A stretch of DNA of 41,139 nucleotides from Eubacteriales bacterium (GCA_024655885.1 JANLFN010000022.1:1-41139); one strand, 5' to 3'; positions 16,823-26,023 are shown, numbered from the stretch's first letter. Notes: generated from the sequence alone by a model not told the origin. Made by a program: numbers and translations.

Positions 16823-18061
16823 ATGGTGAGATGTAGTGAAATAATGGAACTGGTGTCGTCATACGTGGACAATAATTTAGACGGCAGTCAGAAAGATTTG
16901 TTTGAGGAACATGTGAAAACTTGCAGTTCCTGTGCAAATGAACTGAAAGAAATGATGTACATCATGAAGCTGTGCAATGAAATGCCCGAAGAGGAAATTC
17001 CCCAGGATTTCAAGTTGCAACTGCACAACAAGCTTATTGGCTTGGAGCAGAAAAAAGCAAAAGGAAAATTCGGAGTTTTGTGGAACAAATATCTCAAGGT
17101 CGGTTCTTCCATTGCTGCCGGGGTTTTACTGATTGTATTGGTACAGGGCCTGTGGAGTAATATTTTCACATTGCCCGTAAAAAATCTTGCCGGAAATTCA
17201 TCTTCGAAGTATGAGTTGAAAGATGAAATAAAACCTGAAATTTCCAATGCGGATAATATGCAAAATAATTACGGTGTTTCTTCAAAAGAAGCTGCAGAGG
17301 AACCGATAGCCAATGCGGCGCAGAGTCAGGAGCTTCGGAAGTCGAAGTCCGGGATAGTGAAGGACGGGAATGAAATGCCGGCGGCGGGAAGCAGCGCGGA
17401 TAGTACCCGAAGTGGCTTAAAGAAAAGCAGCGGGGTTTCAGACGCATGGAATACAAAAAGTAAACCTGCAGAAGAACCCGGGAACAAAGAAAGTCAACCC
17501 CGGATACAGACAACCACAAAAAAGAGCGACCAAACCTCAAGAAGCCAGGACAATGTTCAGATTATGTTTTCCACTGCCAGTGTAATGGCTGTTTTGAACA
17601 GGGGTGCCACTATTGCTGTCAGAGCAGAAAAACCGGATGAAGCGGCTGGCAAAATAAAAAACGATGCGCTGTCGTTACATGCCGGAGTACTGCAACCCGG
17701 TCCAGCCTCCAAACTCAATGGGGAGACAGGGGGAGGGGTTGAAAGCGAAACAACCTTAAACGTGAGAATATTGAATTCCCTCTATGAGCAGTTCGTCAAT
17801 GCTATAATAACCGATTTTGGGACACAATCTGTGAAATTTGGCGCCGTCAGCTCCAGGGATATGACTGAAACCATTAATGAAAAGAATAAAATAATAGAAG
17901 AACTTGACCGGAAAATCAATGATGCTGAAAATGGAAGAAGCACTTTAAGCCCTAATGAGCTGGAAGTCCTGAAAGAAGAAAGGAAAAACCAACTGAAGGA
18001 GATTCAGGCAATAAGGGAAGATTCCAACTATATTCTTGTCAGTATAAAAATTACCAAATAA
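16823..18061 (+). CDS. Anti-sigma factor with zinc-finger (zf-HC2) domain and large extracytoplasmic domain
   Basis: 412 aa. The N-terminal ZAS/zf-HC2 motif is H30-xxx-C34-xx-C37 (EEHVKTCSSC) with C4 nearby; it binds the ECF sigma factor. One membrane helix spans about residues 92-112. A long Ser/Lys/Gln-rich linker (about 130-235) leads to an extracytoplasmic domain (about 240-412) with a coiled-coil segment (NEKNKIIEELDRKINDAE) and a final beta-strand-like end. The outer domain resembles DUF4349-type domains, but that is tentative. The layout fits membrane release of the sigma factor in response to an external signal. AAAGGAGGG precedes the start. Confidence 0.85.
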   Translation: MVRCSEIMELVSSYVDNNLDGSQKDLFEEHVKTCSSCANELKEMMYIMKLCNEMPEEEIPQDFKLQLHNKLIGLEQKKAKGKFGVLWNKYLKVGSSIAAGVLLIVLVQGLWSNIFTLPVKNLAGNSSSKYELKDEIKPEISNADNMQNNYGVSSKEAAEEPIANAAQSQELRKSKSGIVKDGNEMPAAGSSADSTRSGLKKSSGVSDAWNTKSKPAEEPGNKESQPRIQTTTKKSDQTSRSQDNVQIMFSTASVMAVLNRGATIAVRAEKPDEAAGKIKNDALSLHAGVLQPGPASKLNGETGGGVESETTLNVRILNSLYEQFVNAIITDFGTQSVKFGAVSSRDMTETINEKNKIIEELDRKINDAENGRSTLSPNELEVLKEERKNQLKEIQAIREDSNYILVSIKITK

Positions 18062-18127
18062 TTTGGGATAAAAAAGAAATATAGCTTGAAAAGAACAAAT
18101 AAATTCAAAATAAAAAATTAATGTGAG

Positions 18128-18154
18128 ACAACCGTTTACGGTTGTTTTTTTTTT
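18128..18154 (+). terminator. Terminator of the sigma/anti-sigma operon
   Basis: ACAACCG (18128-18134) pairs with CGGTTGT (18139-18145), 4-nt loop, followed by a run of nine or ten T. Confidence 0.9.
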
Positions 18155-18225
18155 GTATAAAATAGATTTTAGAATGTATGTAGAATAGACATTTTTTGAA
18201 GCTAAAAAATAGTTAAGAGGTAACC

Positions 18226-20928
18226 ATGGGCACTGAGAAAATTATGATCATTGACGGAAACAGCATACTTAACAGAGCTTTTTACGGGCTTCAGGGACCA
18301 AAGCTTCTTTCCACCTCGGATGGGCTGTATACCAACGCAGTATTTGGTTTTTTAAATATTTTACACAAATATCTTGAAGAGGAAAAGCCGGGATATATCT
18401 GCGTGGCTTTCGACCTCAAGGCCCCAACCTTCAGGCATAGGGAATTTGAAGCCTATAAAGCCAAAAGGAAAGGTATGCCTGAAGAGCTGGCGGTGCAGGT
18501 CCCAATTATAAAACAGGTGCTTGATGCCATGAAAATAAAAAGGCTTGAGTATGAAGGCTATGAAGCGGACGACATTATAGGCCATATATCCCTGTGTGCG
18601 GAAAATCGCGGCATGGAGACCATCATTTTAACGGGCGACAGGGATTCCCTCCAGCTTGCCTCTTCCACTACCCGCATAAAAATTCCCACAACAAGGGGAG
18701 GTAGAACCGAAACAGAAGAATATGACTATAATAAGGTTTTGGAAAAATACGGGGTAACTCCTACCCAGTTTATTGACGTCAAGGGATTAATGGGAGACCC
18801 CTCGGACAATATACCCGGGGTACCGGGAATAGGGGAGAAAACCGCACTTGACCTGATAAGGAAATTCGGAAGCATCGAAAACCTATATGACTGTATTGAA
18901 CAGGTGGATAAAAAAAGTGTTAAGGATAAGCTGCTGAACGGCAGGGATATGGCCTTCATGAGTAAAAGGCTAGCAACCATAAGCAGAGATAATCTCAAAC
19001 TGTGCGGTATCGAGGAATTCAAACGTGCGGATGTGGATCAAGAAAAGCTGTACCAACTTTTTATGAGGCTGGAGTTCAAAAGCCTTGTTGAAAAGTTCGG
19101 ACTGAAGGAAGCTCCTGCGGTGGGTGCCGGCAACAGCCGGAGAGCAAAAGAAGCTGAATTAATCAGCAATTTAGAGGACCTGGCAAGAGTGAGGAACGAG
19201 ATTCAGCGGTCAAAGGAAGTTTCTATTTATTACCTGATGGATAAGCTCGGAAATTTCACTACCAGGCTGGCAGGTATAGCTTTCACCTGGAGTGAGGATA
19301 GATCTGCCTATTTCAACGTCGGTGCCCCAATGGGGGAGGAGGAGCTTTTAAAGGAACTGGGTGCACTTTTTCAGGATGAAACCATTAAAATTATAGGGCA
19401 TGACATTAAAAACCTGATAGTGTATTTAAAAAACAAGGGTATCTCGTTAAAAGGCTTAAGTTCTGATACAATGATTGCCGCCTATATCCTTGATCCTTCC
19501 CGGGAAACATACTCGGTGGCCGAACTGGCCGAAGAGCATATGGGCATGAGGATTGAACCCATAGAGCATCTGGCAGGTAAGGGAAAAAACCATACCCTTT
19601 ATATGGATATGCCGGTAGATAAGCTGTCTTCGGTGGCTGTAACCCACTCCGAGGCAATATTCCGCGTCAGGGGCATATTGGAGCAAAAAATTAAAGAGAA
19701 TAACCAGTGGGACCTTTATTGCAAAATTGAGCTTCCTCTGGTAGAAGTACTGGCAGATATGGAGTTCTGGGGCTTTAAGGTGGATGTGGAGGAACTGCGC
19801 CGTTTTTCTGCAGAACTTGAAGAGAAAATCAACAGCCTTACAGGTAAAATATATGAACTTGCGGGCAGCGAGTTCAATATCAACTCCACAAAGCAGCTGG
19901 GGACCATTCTGTTTGAGGAGCTGAACCTGCCTGTGTTGAAAAAGACCAAAACAGGGTATTCGACGGATGCGGAAGTGCTGGAACAGCTGGCGCCGAGGCA
20001 TGAGATTGTTTCAAATATACTGGAGTACCGACAGCTTGTAAAGCTGAGGTCTACCTATGCCGAGGGATTGATCGGCGTTATCAATCCGGCAACCGGAAGA
20101 ATCCATTCCAGCTTTAACCAGACGGTGACGGCGACGGGAAGGATCAGCAGCACCGAACCTAACTTGCAAAACATTCCTATAAAGCTGGAAATGGGGAGAA
20201 AAATACGGAGACTGTTTGTGCCCAGCAGCACCGAATACCTTCTCCTGGACGCGGATTATTCCCAAATTGAGCTGAGGGTGCTGGCCCATATTACGGGGGA
20301 TGAAAACATGATCGCTGCCTTTATCAATAATGAAGACATCCACACATCCACCGCTTCCCAGGTGTTCGGGGTCCCTAAAAATGAAGTCACCGCTCTCATG
20401 AGGTCCAGGGCAAAGGCGGTTAATTTCGGTATCGTTTATGGAATAGGGGATTTCAGTCTTTCCAGGGATTTGGGCATCACCAGAAAAGAGGCCAAAAAAT
20501 ATATCAGCGAGTATCTGAACAAATATCCCGGAGTAAAGGAGTACATGCATAAAATAGTGGAGGAGGGCAGGGAAAAGGGGTTCGTCACCACTCTTTTCAA
20601 TAGAAGGCGATACCTGCCCGAGCTCAGGTCAAACAATTTCAATACAAGGTCCTTCGGTGAGCGGATTGCCATGAATACCCCCATCCAGGGCTCTGCCGCG
20701 GATATAATAAAAATTGCAATGGTCAACGTTTACCGCGAGCTGCAGGAAAAGAAACTCAGGTCCAGACTCATTCTGCAGGTGCACGACGAATTAATCATAG
20801 AAACTTATATTGAAGAAAAGGATGAAGTCGCTGAAATATTAAAAAGGGGAATGGAGAGTGCCGCCGCTTTGAGGGTGCCCCTGAGAGCCGATGTAAAAGC
20901 GGGCCGCACCTGGTATGAGACAAAATAA
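18226..20928 (+). CDS. polA: DNA polymerase I
   Basis: 900 aa. The 5' nuclease domain (about 1-290) shows MIIDGNSILNRAFYG, YEGYEADDIIG, LTGDRDSLQL and GDPSDNIPGVPGIGEKTA. The middle domain corresponds to the 3'-5' exonuclease fold but lacks its catalytic acids: YYLMDKLGN stands where FDTET is expected, and HDIKNLIVYL replaces the NLKYD-type segment. Proofreading is therefore predicted to be lost, as in Bacillus and Thermus enzymes. The polymerase domain is intact: motif A LDADYSQIELRVLAH, motif B RSRAKAVNFGIVYG, motif C QVHDELIIE. The enzyme fills gaps and removes RNA primers. coaE follows 33 bp later, a conserved pairing in Firmicutes. Confidence 0.97.
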   Translation: MGTEKIMIIDGNSILNRAFYGLQGPKLLSTSDGLYTNAVFGFLNILHKYLEEEKPGYICVAFDLKAPTFRHREFEAYKAKRKGMPEELAVQVPIIKQVLDAMKIKRLEYEGYEADDIIGHISLCAENRGMETIILTGDRDSLQLASSTTRIKIPTTRGGRTETEEYDYNKVLEKYGVTPTQFIDVKGLMGDPSDNIPGVPGIGEKTALDLIRKFGSIENLYDCIEQVDKKSVKDKLLNGRDMAFMSKRLATISRDNLKLCGIEEFKRADVDQEKLYQLFMRLEFKSLVEKFGLKEAPAVGAGNSRRAKEAELISNLEDLARVRNEIQRSKEVSIYYLMDKLGNFTTRLAGIAFTWSEDRSAYFNVGAPMGEEELLKELGALFQDETIKIIGHDIKNLIVYLKNKGISLKGLSSDTMIAAYILDPSRETYSVAELAEEHMGMRIEPIEHLAGKGKNHTLYMDMPVDKLSSVAVTHSEAIFRVRGILEQKIKENNQWDLYCKIELPLVEVLADMEFWGFKVDVEELRRFSAELEEKINSLTGKIYELAGSEFNINSTKQLGTILFEELNLPVLKKTKTGYSTDAEVLEQLAPRHEIVSNILEYRQLVKLRSTYAEGLIGVINPATGRIHSSFNQTVTATGRISSTEPNLQNIPIKLEMGRKIRRLFVPSSTEYLLLDADYSQIELRVLAHITGDENMIAAFINNEDIHTSTASQVFGVPKNEVTALMRSRAKAVNFGIVYGIGDFSLSRDLGITRKEAKKYISEYLNKYPGVKEYMHKIVEEGREKGFVTTLFNRRRYLPELRSNNFNTRSFGERIAMNTPIQGSAADIIKIAMVNVYRELQEKKLRSRLILQVHDELIIETYIEEKDEVAEILKRGMESAAALRVPLRADVKAGRTWYETK

Positions 20929-20961
20929 TGGACAGGATATATTTTCAACAGAGGATAGAAG

Positions 20962-21582
20962 GTGTGTTGTTTGAAGGTTCTGGGAATCACAGGAGGTACG
21001 GGAAGCGGAAAAAGCACTGTGTGCGCAATCCTCTCAGAATACGGAGCCGAGATTATTGATTCGGATTCCATTGCCAGAGAGGTGGTAGCCAAAGGCAAGG
21101 AGGCACTCGGTGAAATTGCTGCATATTTCGGGAAGGAAGTCATCGATCCGAAGGGAGAACTGGACCGAAGGAAGCTGGCAAGCATTGTTTTTAATTCGAG
21201 AGAGAAATTAGAGGTTTTAAATGGGATCACACATAAATATATTATAGAGAGGATTCTTCACAGGGTGGAAACTGCCAGGCGGGAGAAAAAGAGGCTGGCG
21301 GTCATAGACGCTCCGGTGCCTGTGAAGCACGGTTTTATGGATATAGCGGACGAAATATGGGTGGTTTGCGCAGACAGGGACAAAAGAATTGAAAGAATAA
21401 TGGGGAGAAGCGGCCTCACCAGGGAAGAGGCCTTGGCCAGGATCCGTTCGCAAAAAAAAGACGAGGATTATTTGAAGCTGGCGGATGTGGTAATATACAA
21501 CAATAATGGGCTTGCCGGATTAAAGAGGCGTATTGAAGAACTGCTCTCCGAAAGAAGCCTGCTGCCCCGGCGGTCTCTGTAA
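20962..21582 (+). CDS. coaE: Dephospho-CoA kinase
   Basis: 206 aa. It performs the last step of CoA synthesis, phosphorylating the 3'-OH of dephospho-CoA. The P-loop is GITGGTGSGKST near the N-terminus; DSDSIAREVV and VIDAPVPVKHGF are family signatures, and RIRSQ lies in the lid region. The start is GTG 20962 (GAGGA 6 nt upstream) or TTG 20971; the difference is three residues. It lies directly after polA and probably shares its transcript. The C-terminus (ERSLLPRRSL) is slightly longer than usual. Confidence 0.95.
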   Translation: MCCLKVLGITGGTGSGKSTVCAILSEYGAEIIDSDSIAREVVAKGKEALGEIAAYFGKEVIDPKGELDRRKLASIVFNSREKLEVLNGITHKYIIERILHRVETARREKKRLAVIDAPVPVKHGFMDIADEIWVVCADRDKRIERIMGRSGLTREEALARIRSQKKDEDYLKLADVVIYNNNGLAGLKRRIEELLSERSLLPRRSL

Positions 21583-21667
21583 GCTCTTGACGGGTATAGA
21601 CCATCGTGTGGGCTCGTGCGGGAAGATTCCTGCAGCATCCAATTATAGAGTGTGGCAATCACAGTTC

Positions 21668-22270
21668 ATGGGAAAGCAAAGGTGGTATTGGTTTTTGAAA
21701 AAAATAGGTGGAAGAACAGGGCACATTTTGGTCTTTACGGCTGTTTTGCTGGTTATTTCAATAATTATAAATAATTCAACCACAGTTCTTAAAGTAATAT
21801 ATCCAATAAAATACAAAGAATATGTATTTAAGCATTCTCAAAAGAATAATATTGACCCATACCTGGTCTTTGCCATTATAAAAACCGAAAGCAACTTTAA
21901 CCCAAAGGCGCAATCGAGGAAAAATGCTAAGGGATTGATGCAGATTACGGATGAAACGGGAAAATGGGCGGCCAATAAGAACAAGCTGGAGAATTTTAAG
22001 ACGGAGGATTTGTATAACCCTGAAATAAATATCCTTCTGGGATGCTGGTATATTCACTGGCTGATGCAGCAGTTCAACAATGATACCGACCTCGTTATTG
22101 CGGCCTATAACGGAGGAAACGGCAATGTCAACGAATGGCTTAAAGACAAGAAATTCAGCAGTTCGGGAACAAGCCTGGAAAAGATACCTTTTAAGGAGAC
22201 AGATAACTTTGTAAAAAAGGTTAAAAAATATCATGATGTTTATAAAGGACTTTACGTAAAAGAATTTTAG
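21668..22270 (+). CDS. Membrane-anchored lytic transglycosylase (SLT domain)
   Basis: 200 aa from ATG 21668. The open frame extends back into coaE at 21533, but that part is unlike the family and is rejected; GTG 21650 is another possibility. One N-terminal membrane anchor (about residues 18-36) is followed by the SLT domain: YLVFAIIKTESNFNPKAQSR with catalytic Glu74, GLMQITDETGKWA, and IAAYNGGNGNVNEWL. It cleaves peptidoglycan glycan strands to form 1,6-anhydro ends. The polA-coaE-SLT order is common in Clostridia. The ribosome site is weak. Confidence 0.92.
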   Translation: MGKQRWYWFLKKIGGRTGHILVFTAVLLVISIIINNSTTVLKVIYPIKYKEYVFKHSQKNNIDPYLVFAIIKTESNFNPKAQSRKNAKGLMQITDETGKWAANKNKLENFKTEDLYNPEINILLGCWYIHWLMQQFNNDTDLVIAAYNGGNGNVNEWLKDKKFSSSGTSLEKIPFKETDNFVKKVKKYHDVYKGLYVKEF

Positions 22271-22322
22271 TGATATCTTGTATTTAACAGGAAATATTTT
22301 AATCCTCCGGGAGGCATGTGTA

Positions 22323-22676
22323 ATGAGTAATAACATTATATATCAAAGAGACCTGCTGTATCCGACCGATAATATTATTGAACCGGGCAGCATACATATG
22401 GAAATGCTTAACCCGGATAAAAAAGGGAAAATACCTGTGATTATAGAAAACAGGACTTCACATTCCCCCATTGATTACATGGAGCGCATAATTAAAACAC
22501 TCCAGAGTGAGGTATTTGACAGGATAAATATCAGGATTGTGGAAAATGTGCATCTTTATATAAGCCTTAAGGGAAGTAAAGACCTTAAAAAAAAGTATGA
22601 CAATAAAAAGTTTTTGAGGGTTGTTTTAAAGGAAAATCAAGTGGAATACAAGGGTAAAGATGAGATCGATGAGTAA
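22323..22676 (+). CDS. Hypothetical protein, unknown family
   Basis: 117 aa from ATG 22323, chosen for its GGGAGG 8 nt upstream; the frame is open 45 bp further without support. Soluble, mixed alpha/beta, about equally acidic and basic. Segments such as IPVIIENRTSHSPIDYMERIIKTLQSEVFDR followed by alternating hydrophobic strands (INIRIVENVHLYISLKG, LRVVLKENQVEYKG) suggest a small compact domain. I do not recognise it. It lies between the transglycosylase and a GGDEF gene. Confidence 0.7.
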   Translation: MSNNIIYQRDLLYPTDNIIEPGSIHMEMLNPDKKGKIPVIIENRTSHSPIDYMERIIKTLQSEVFDRINIRIVENVHLYISLKGSKDLKKKYDNKKFLRVVLKENQVEYKGKDEIDE

Positions 22677-22770
22677 ACCCAATAGGAATATTATGAGGCG
22701 CATTTCCGCTTATATTACAATATAATCTACGGACCGAAGCAAAAAAACGAATTGCAAGAAGTGAATTTGA

Positions 22771-23904
22771 ATGGAAATAAAAGATTGGGATGAACCTGGA
22801 AGAAACAAAAAGGTAAAAACCCTGCGGAAAAGGTATGTCCCCCTGTGCTTTCGGTGGTTGATGCTGATAGTTACGGTTTTTACGTATATTTTTGATTGTG
22901 GGAAAAATGCTAATGGTATTTTGTTTTTTGTGACCATCTTTGCAGTTTTGATATACACCATTTTAGCGACAGTCTATGCGGTAAGAAAAGATGGGAAAAG
23001 TAAAGGCGTGTATCGGCTTTTTGCCTATATAGATGTACTGGTCATATCTGTTTTTTCATTCCAGCTTGGTGGTATAAATTCGGACATTTATCTTCAGTAC
23101 TATTTTGTCATCATACCCTGGGGGATCTTTAATTTTTTACCAAATGTTTCAATGCTTGGTTTGTTCAGCATAATTGCCTATTCTGTAGTCTGCATCTATG
23201 CGTCAAGAGACCATCTTGTTGAATTCAATTACTGGAAGCTTATATGCAGGGATATATTCCTAGCTTTCACCACTTTTTATGTTTCATTGATATACCGTGA
23301 AGTAAAAAAGTACGATGAAATGCACAAGAAGGAATTCAGGCTGGCAAGGACAGACAAGCTTACCGGGCTGGCGAACAGGCATTACTTTGACCAGAAGTTG
23401 AGTGAAGAAGTGGAGTATTCCATTATTACAGGTACACCATTGAATGTGCTGATTTTTGATCTGGACAATTTTAAAAAATTCAACGACACCTATGGACATT
23501 CATGCGGAGATAAGCTTTTATCCCTTTTTTCAGATATCATTAAGCAAAATATAAGAAAAAACGATATACCGGTTCGGTATGGCGGAGAGGAATTCCTTCT
23601 GCTGATACGGGAGCTTGATGAAGAAATGGCCAGGAGTATTGGAGAGCGGATCAGAGGGCAACTGGAAAAGCAGAAGATCTACGTAGGAAATGATGGAAAC
23701 AGGCAGAGGATGACAGTAAGCTGCGGGATAGCCCAATATCCGAAGCACTCTGCGAATATAAAAGAAGTAATCGATTGTGCGGATAGAGCCCTGTATCATG
23801 CAAAGAAAATGGGGAAAAACATGGTAGTGTGCTTTGACTCTATCGGAAAAGTCAATCGTACTGTACAGCTGGATATAGATACCTATATGGAAGGAGGACA
23901 ATGA
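22771..23904 (+). CDS. Membrane-bound diguanylate cyclase (GGDEF domain)
   Basis: 377 aa. The N-terminal half (about 25-175) has five or six membrane helices and no recognised ligand-binding fold. The C-terminal GGDEF domain has DKLTGLANRHYFDQKL, FDLDNFKKFND (metal-binding Asp230), the active-site RYGGEEF (GGEEF at 271-275) and VSCGIAQYP. An inhibitory I-site RxxD (R262-K-N-D265) lies exactly five residues before GGEEF, implying product feedback. It should make cyclic di-GMP from two GTP. A matching HD-GYP phosphodiesterase gene in this window (6298-7334) is frameshifted. Confidence 0.93.
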   Translation: MEIKDWDEPGRNKKVKTLRKRYVPLCFRWLMLIVTVFTYIFDCGKNANGILFFVTIFAVLIYTILATVYAVRKDGKSKGVYRLFAYIDVLVISVFSFQLGGINSDIYLQYYFVIIPWGIFNFLPNVSMLGLFSIIAYSVVCIYASRDHLVEFNYWKLICRDIFLAFTTFYVSLIYREVKKYDEMHKKEFRLARTDKLTGLANRHYFDQKLSEEVEYSIITGTPLNVLIFDLDNFKKFNDTYGHSCGDKLLSLFSDIIKQNIRKNDIPVRYGGEEFLLLIRELDEEMARSIGERIRGQLEKQKIYVGNDGNRQRMTVSCGIAQYPKHSANIKEVIDCADRALYHAKKMGKNMVVCFDSIGKVNRTVQLDIDTYMEGGQ

Positions 23905-23967
23905 GCAGACCCCGTGCCAGGCGGAGTGGTGCTCATTATGCCCTTTTAAGCAGTGAATCCTTTTAAA

Positions 23968-24981
23968 TCACAATGTCCTTCCAACGGCGGAAGCTATCAG
24001 CTTTAAGTCGGACATGAGCTGGGCGAATTTTGAAGGTCTCAGCGACTGAGGCCCGTCAGAGAGAGCCACTGACGGGTCTGGATGCACCTCAATGATCAAA
24101 CCGTCCGCACCTGTGGCGATAGCCCCCTTTGACAGTGCCCCAACGTATTTCCAGTTTCCTGCGGCATGGCTCGGGTCAACGATGATTGGAAGATGAGAGA
24201 CTTCCTTAACCACCGGAATGGCACTCATATCTATGGTATTTCTTGTAGCGGTTTCATAGGTACGTATACCTCTTTCGCACAGAACAATATTGGGATTGCC
24301 CGCAGCCATTATATATTCCGCAGCCATAAGCCATTCCTCTATTGTAGCGGCAATACCCCTTTTTAGCAGTACAGCCTTGCCCGACGTTCCCACCTCCTGC
24401 AAAAGCCTGAAGTTTTGCATATTCCTTGCTCCTATTTGAATAATGTCGGCGTAGGATGCCACAAGCTCCACATCCCGTGTATCCATCACTTCGGTGACGA
24501 TTTTCAGTCCTGTAGCATCTCTGGCGGCGGCCAAGAGCTTCAGACCCTCCGTCTCCAGGCCCTGAAAGGCATAAGGAGAAGTGCGGGGCTTGAATGCACC
24601 TCCACGCAGTATTTTTGCTCCTGCTTCCCTGACTTTTACGGCCGTATCCATAAGCATCTTCTCGTTTTCAATGGCACAGGGCCCTGCCATTACAACCAGT
24701 TCATCTCCGCCGATTTTTACGTCCCCAACCTCTACAATGGTGGAGACCTGTTTTAGTTCGCGGCTTGCAAGCTTATACGGCTTCATTATTGGGACAAGAT
24801 TTTCAACCCCGGGCATGGATAAAATGGTTTGTGTATTCAGCAGCCTTTTATCTCCAATGGCCCCAATAACAGTCTTGATTTCCCCGAATATAGGATGGGT
24901 TTTAAATCCCAGCTGGGAAAGCTTCTTTTCAACATTATCAATTTGTTCTTTTGTCGCAGACTGATTCATGATGATTATCAT
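23968..24981 (-). CDS. aroF: 3-deoxy-7-phosphoheptulonate (DAHP) synthase, AroF/AroG-type with N-terminal regulatory domain
   Basis: 337 aa from the ATG at 24981, which has GGAGGTGAAACC immediately upstream; the frame remains open into the leader RNA but those codons are not protein. It catalyses the first step of the shikimate pathway, from phosphoenolpyruvate and erythrose 4-phosphate. The N-terminal ~70 residues form the ferredoxin/ACT-like domain used for feedback control in Thermotoga-type enzymes. The catalytic barrel shows [36 protein letters not shown]-like and [13 protein letters not shown] motifs. Expression is controlled by a T-box leader (25053-25361). It is encoded against the trp operon downstream and supplies its precursor. 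Confidence 0.96.
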   Translation of the reverse strand: MIIIMNQSATKEQIDNVEKKLSQLGFKTHPIFGEIKTVIGAIGDKRLLNTQTILSMPGVENLVPIMKPYKLASRELKQVSTIVEVGDVKIGGDELVVMAGPCAIENEKMLMDTAVKVREAGAKILRGGAFKPRTSPYAFQGLETEGLKLLAAARDATGLKIVTEVMDTRDVELVASYADIIQIGARNMQNFRLLQEVGTSGKAVLLKRGIAATIEEWLMAAEYIMAAGNPNIVLCERGIRTYETATRNTIDMSAIPVVKEVSHLPIIVDPSHAAGNWKYVGALSKGAIATGADGLIIEVHPDPSVALSDGPQSLRPSKFAQLMSDLKLIASAVGRTL

Positions 24982-25052
24982 GGTTTCACCTCCTGGTATA
25001 TGACTCGGGCAAAAATGCTTCCATGGTGTTGAGTCGTCTGTTTTGCCTAAAT

Positions 25053-25086
25053 AAAAAACTCCTGTCCCCTTCAAGGGACGAGGAGT
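25053..25086 (-). terminator. T-box regulated terminator of aroF
   Basis: On the minus strand ACTCCTCGTCCC pairs with GGGGACAGGAGT (about 11-12 bp with one mismatch, TTGAA-type loop), followed by TTTTTTATTT. It competes with the T-box antiterminator just upstream. Confidence 0.92.
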
Positions 25087-25361
25087 ATGTTCCCGCGGTA
25101 CCACCCAATTTGACTTCAATAAGTCCACTTAATCATGCACGGGAATGCAGTACGACAATCCGATGCACTTTTCCATATAACGGCGGAAATCCGGTTTAGC
25201 CTACTTCCACCCAAAATTCCCCGCGGAATAGAGGATGTTTCAGTAAACAGCTCAAAGAGGAACTTCAACGGCACTGCTTTCCCGGGCTTGCACCATCCCC
25301 GGGTCGCTCTGAAAGGTCGTATCGTCTACTTTCTCTTTTCACAGCATTTTTCCAATAAATT
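25053..25361 (-). promoter_or_regulatory. T-box riboswitch leader of aroF, probably phenylalanine-specific
   Basis: The conserved T-box GGGTGGTACCGCGGGAA reads on the minus strand at 25091-25107 and pairs to form the antiterminator that binds the free tRNA CCA end. Stem I is visible further upstream: AGAGAAAGTA with the loop-E AGTA, the distal GGTGCAAGCC motif, then CGTTGAA closing loop E. The specifier loop reads GAAGTTC; TTC (plus-strand 25260-25262, Phe) is the sensible codon because GTT (Val) makes no pathway sense, though the register is inferred. A promoter lies at 25368-25397. Uncharged tRNA would allow aroF expression. Confidence 0.93.
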
Positions 25362-25367
25362 TATTTA

Positions 25368-25397
25368 ATACTACCACGGCTCTACTGTCCATGTCAA
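25368..25397 (-). promoter_or_regulatory. Sigma-A promoter of the aroF T-box leader
   Basis: On the minus strand TTGACA (25397-25392), 18-nt spacer, TAGTAT (25373-25368). Predicted start near 25361. Confidence 0.8.
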
Positions 25398-25423
25398 GAA
25401 GATTATTTAAATTTGGGCCCGAT

Positions 25424-25457
25424 TTGCCGGTAAAGTCCATTTGTGTTATGATGATAT
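25424..25457 (+). promoter_or_regulatory. Candidate promoter of cheW, sigma-A or sigma-D type
   Basis: Two readings overlap. A sigma-A reading is TTGCCG (25424-25429)-N17-TATGAT (25447-25452). A motility sigma (SigD/FliA) reading is TAAA (25431-25434)-N15-GATGATAT (25450-25457), which matches 6 of 8 bases of GCCGATAT. The start codon is about 86 nt downstream. Confidence 0.45.
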
Positions 25458-25542
25458 AAAAATGTACCGGTTTGGAAACTGAAAAGTAAACCGGGATGAC
25501 CGTTTTTTGATGAGAATGAAACCCTTGGGGAGGTAACAAGCG

Positions 25543-25986
25543 ATGGGTGAAATGCTTATTCTGGTGTTTAGCCTGGGCCGGGAACTGTGGGGGGCCGACA
25601 TCTCCCAGGTACAGGAAGTGGCGGACTACGGTGAATCCTTAAAGGATTCCCAAGTGCCGGATTTTGTCGAAGGGGTGATAAACCTGAGGGGGAAACCGGT
25701 GCCGGTGGTAAGCCTGAGTAAAAGGTTCGGAATGGACGAGAATGAAGTGGACGACAGTACAAAAATCATTGTCACAGAGACAGAGGGCAAGACGATAGGC
25801 TACATAGTCAATGACGTTTCGGAAATAATAAGGCTCTCCGAGGAAGAGAGGGAAACCCCTTCCGCCCTTTCAAGCCTGTCCGGGAGCAGGCATTTAAAGT
25901 GTATAGGCAAAAAAGACGGCCGTGTGATTTCGGTTCTTGACCTGGAACAAGTACTGAAGGAGGAAGAGATAAGGGAATTATCTTAA
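25543..25986 (+). CDS. cheW: CheW-like chemotaxis coupling protein
   Basis: 147 aa, a single CheW domain: ILVFSLGRELWGADISQVQEV, VPDFVEGVINLRGKPVPVVSLSKRFGM, TKIIVTETEGKTIGYIVNDVSEIIRL and ISVLDLEQVL. CheW links chemoreceptors to the CheA kinase. No cheA or receptor is nearby, so this is an orphan copy whose partners must be elsewhere. The C-terminus is acidic. GGGGAGG precedes the ATG. The promoter region may carry a motility sigma element. Confidence 0.92.
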   Translation: MGEMLILVFSLGRELWGADISQVQEVADYGESLKDSQVPDFVEGVINLRGKPVPVVSLSKRFGMDENEVDDSTKIIVTETEGKTIGYIVNDVSEIIRLSEEERETPSALSSLSGSRHLKCIGKKDGRVISVLDLEQVLKEEEIRELS

Positions 25987-26023
25987 AGCGCAGACGCAGC
26001 TAAAGCAAACCACTTCTGCGCTT
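25986..26023. other. Hairpin between convergent cheW and ychF
   Basis: AAGCGCAGA (25986-25994) pairs with TCTGCGCTT (26015-26023). The T-tract (CCCTTTT) is several bases away, so it is only a possible terminator. Confidence 0.45.

Noticed and set aside
21533-21667. Longer N-terminus of the lytic transglycosylase
   Set aside because: It overlaps the end of coaE, has no ribosome site and encodes a Cys/Pro-rich stretch unlike the membrane anchor that starts at 21668.
24982-25128. N-terminal extension of AroF by 49 residues
   Set aside because: This stretch is the T-box terminator and antiterminator; the ribosome site GGAGGTGAAACC directs the start at 24981.
25135-25368. Plus-strand 77-codon frame in the aroF leader
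   Set aside because: It is entirely explained by the T-box RNA read on the opposite strand.
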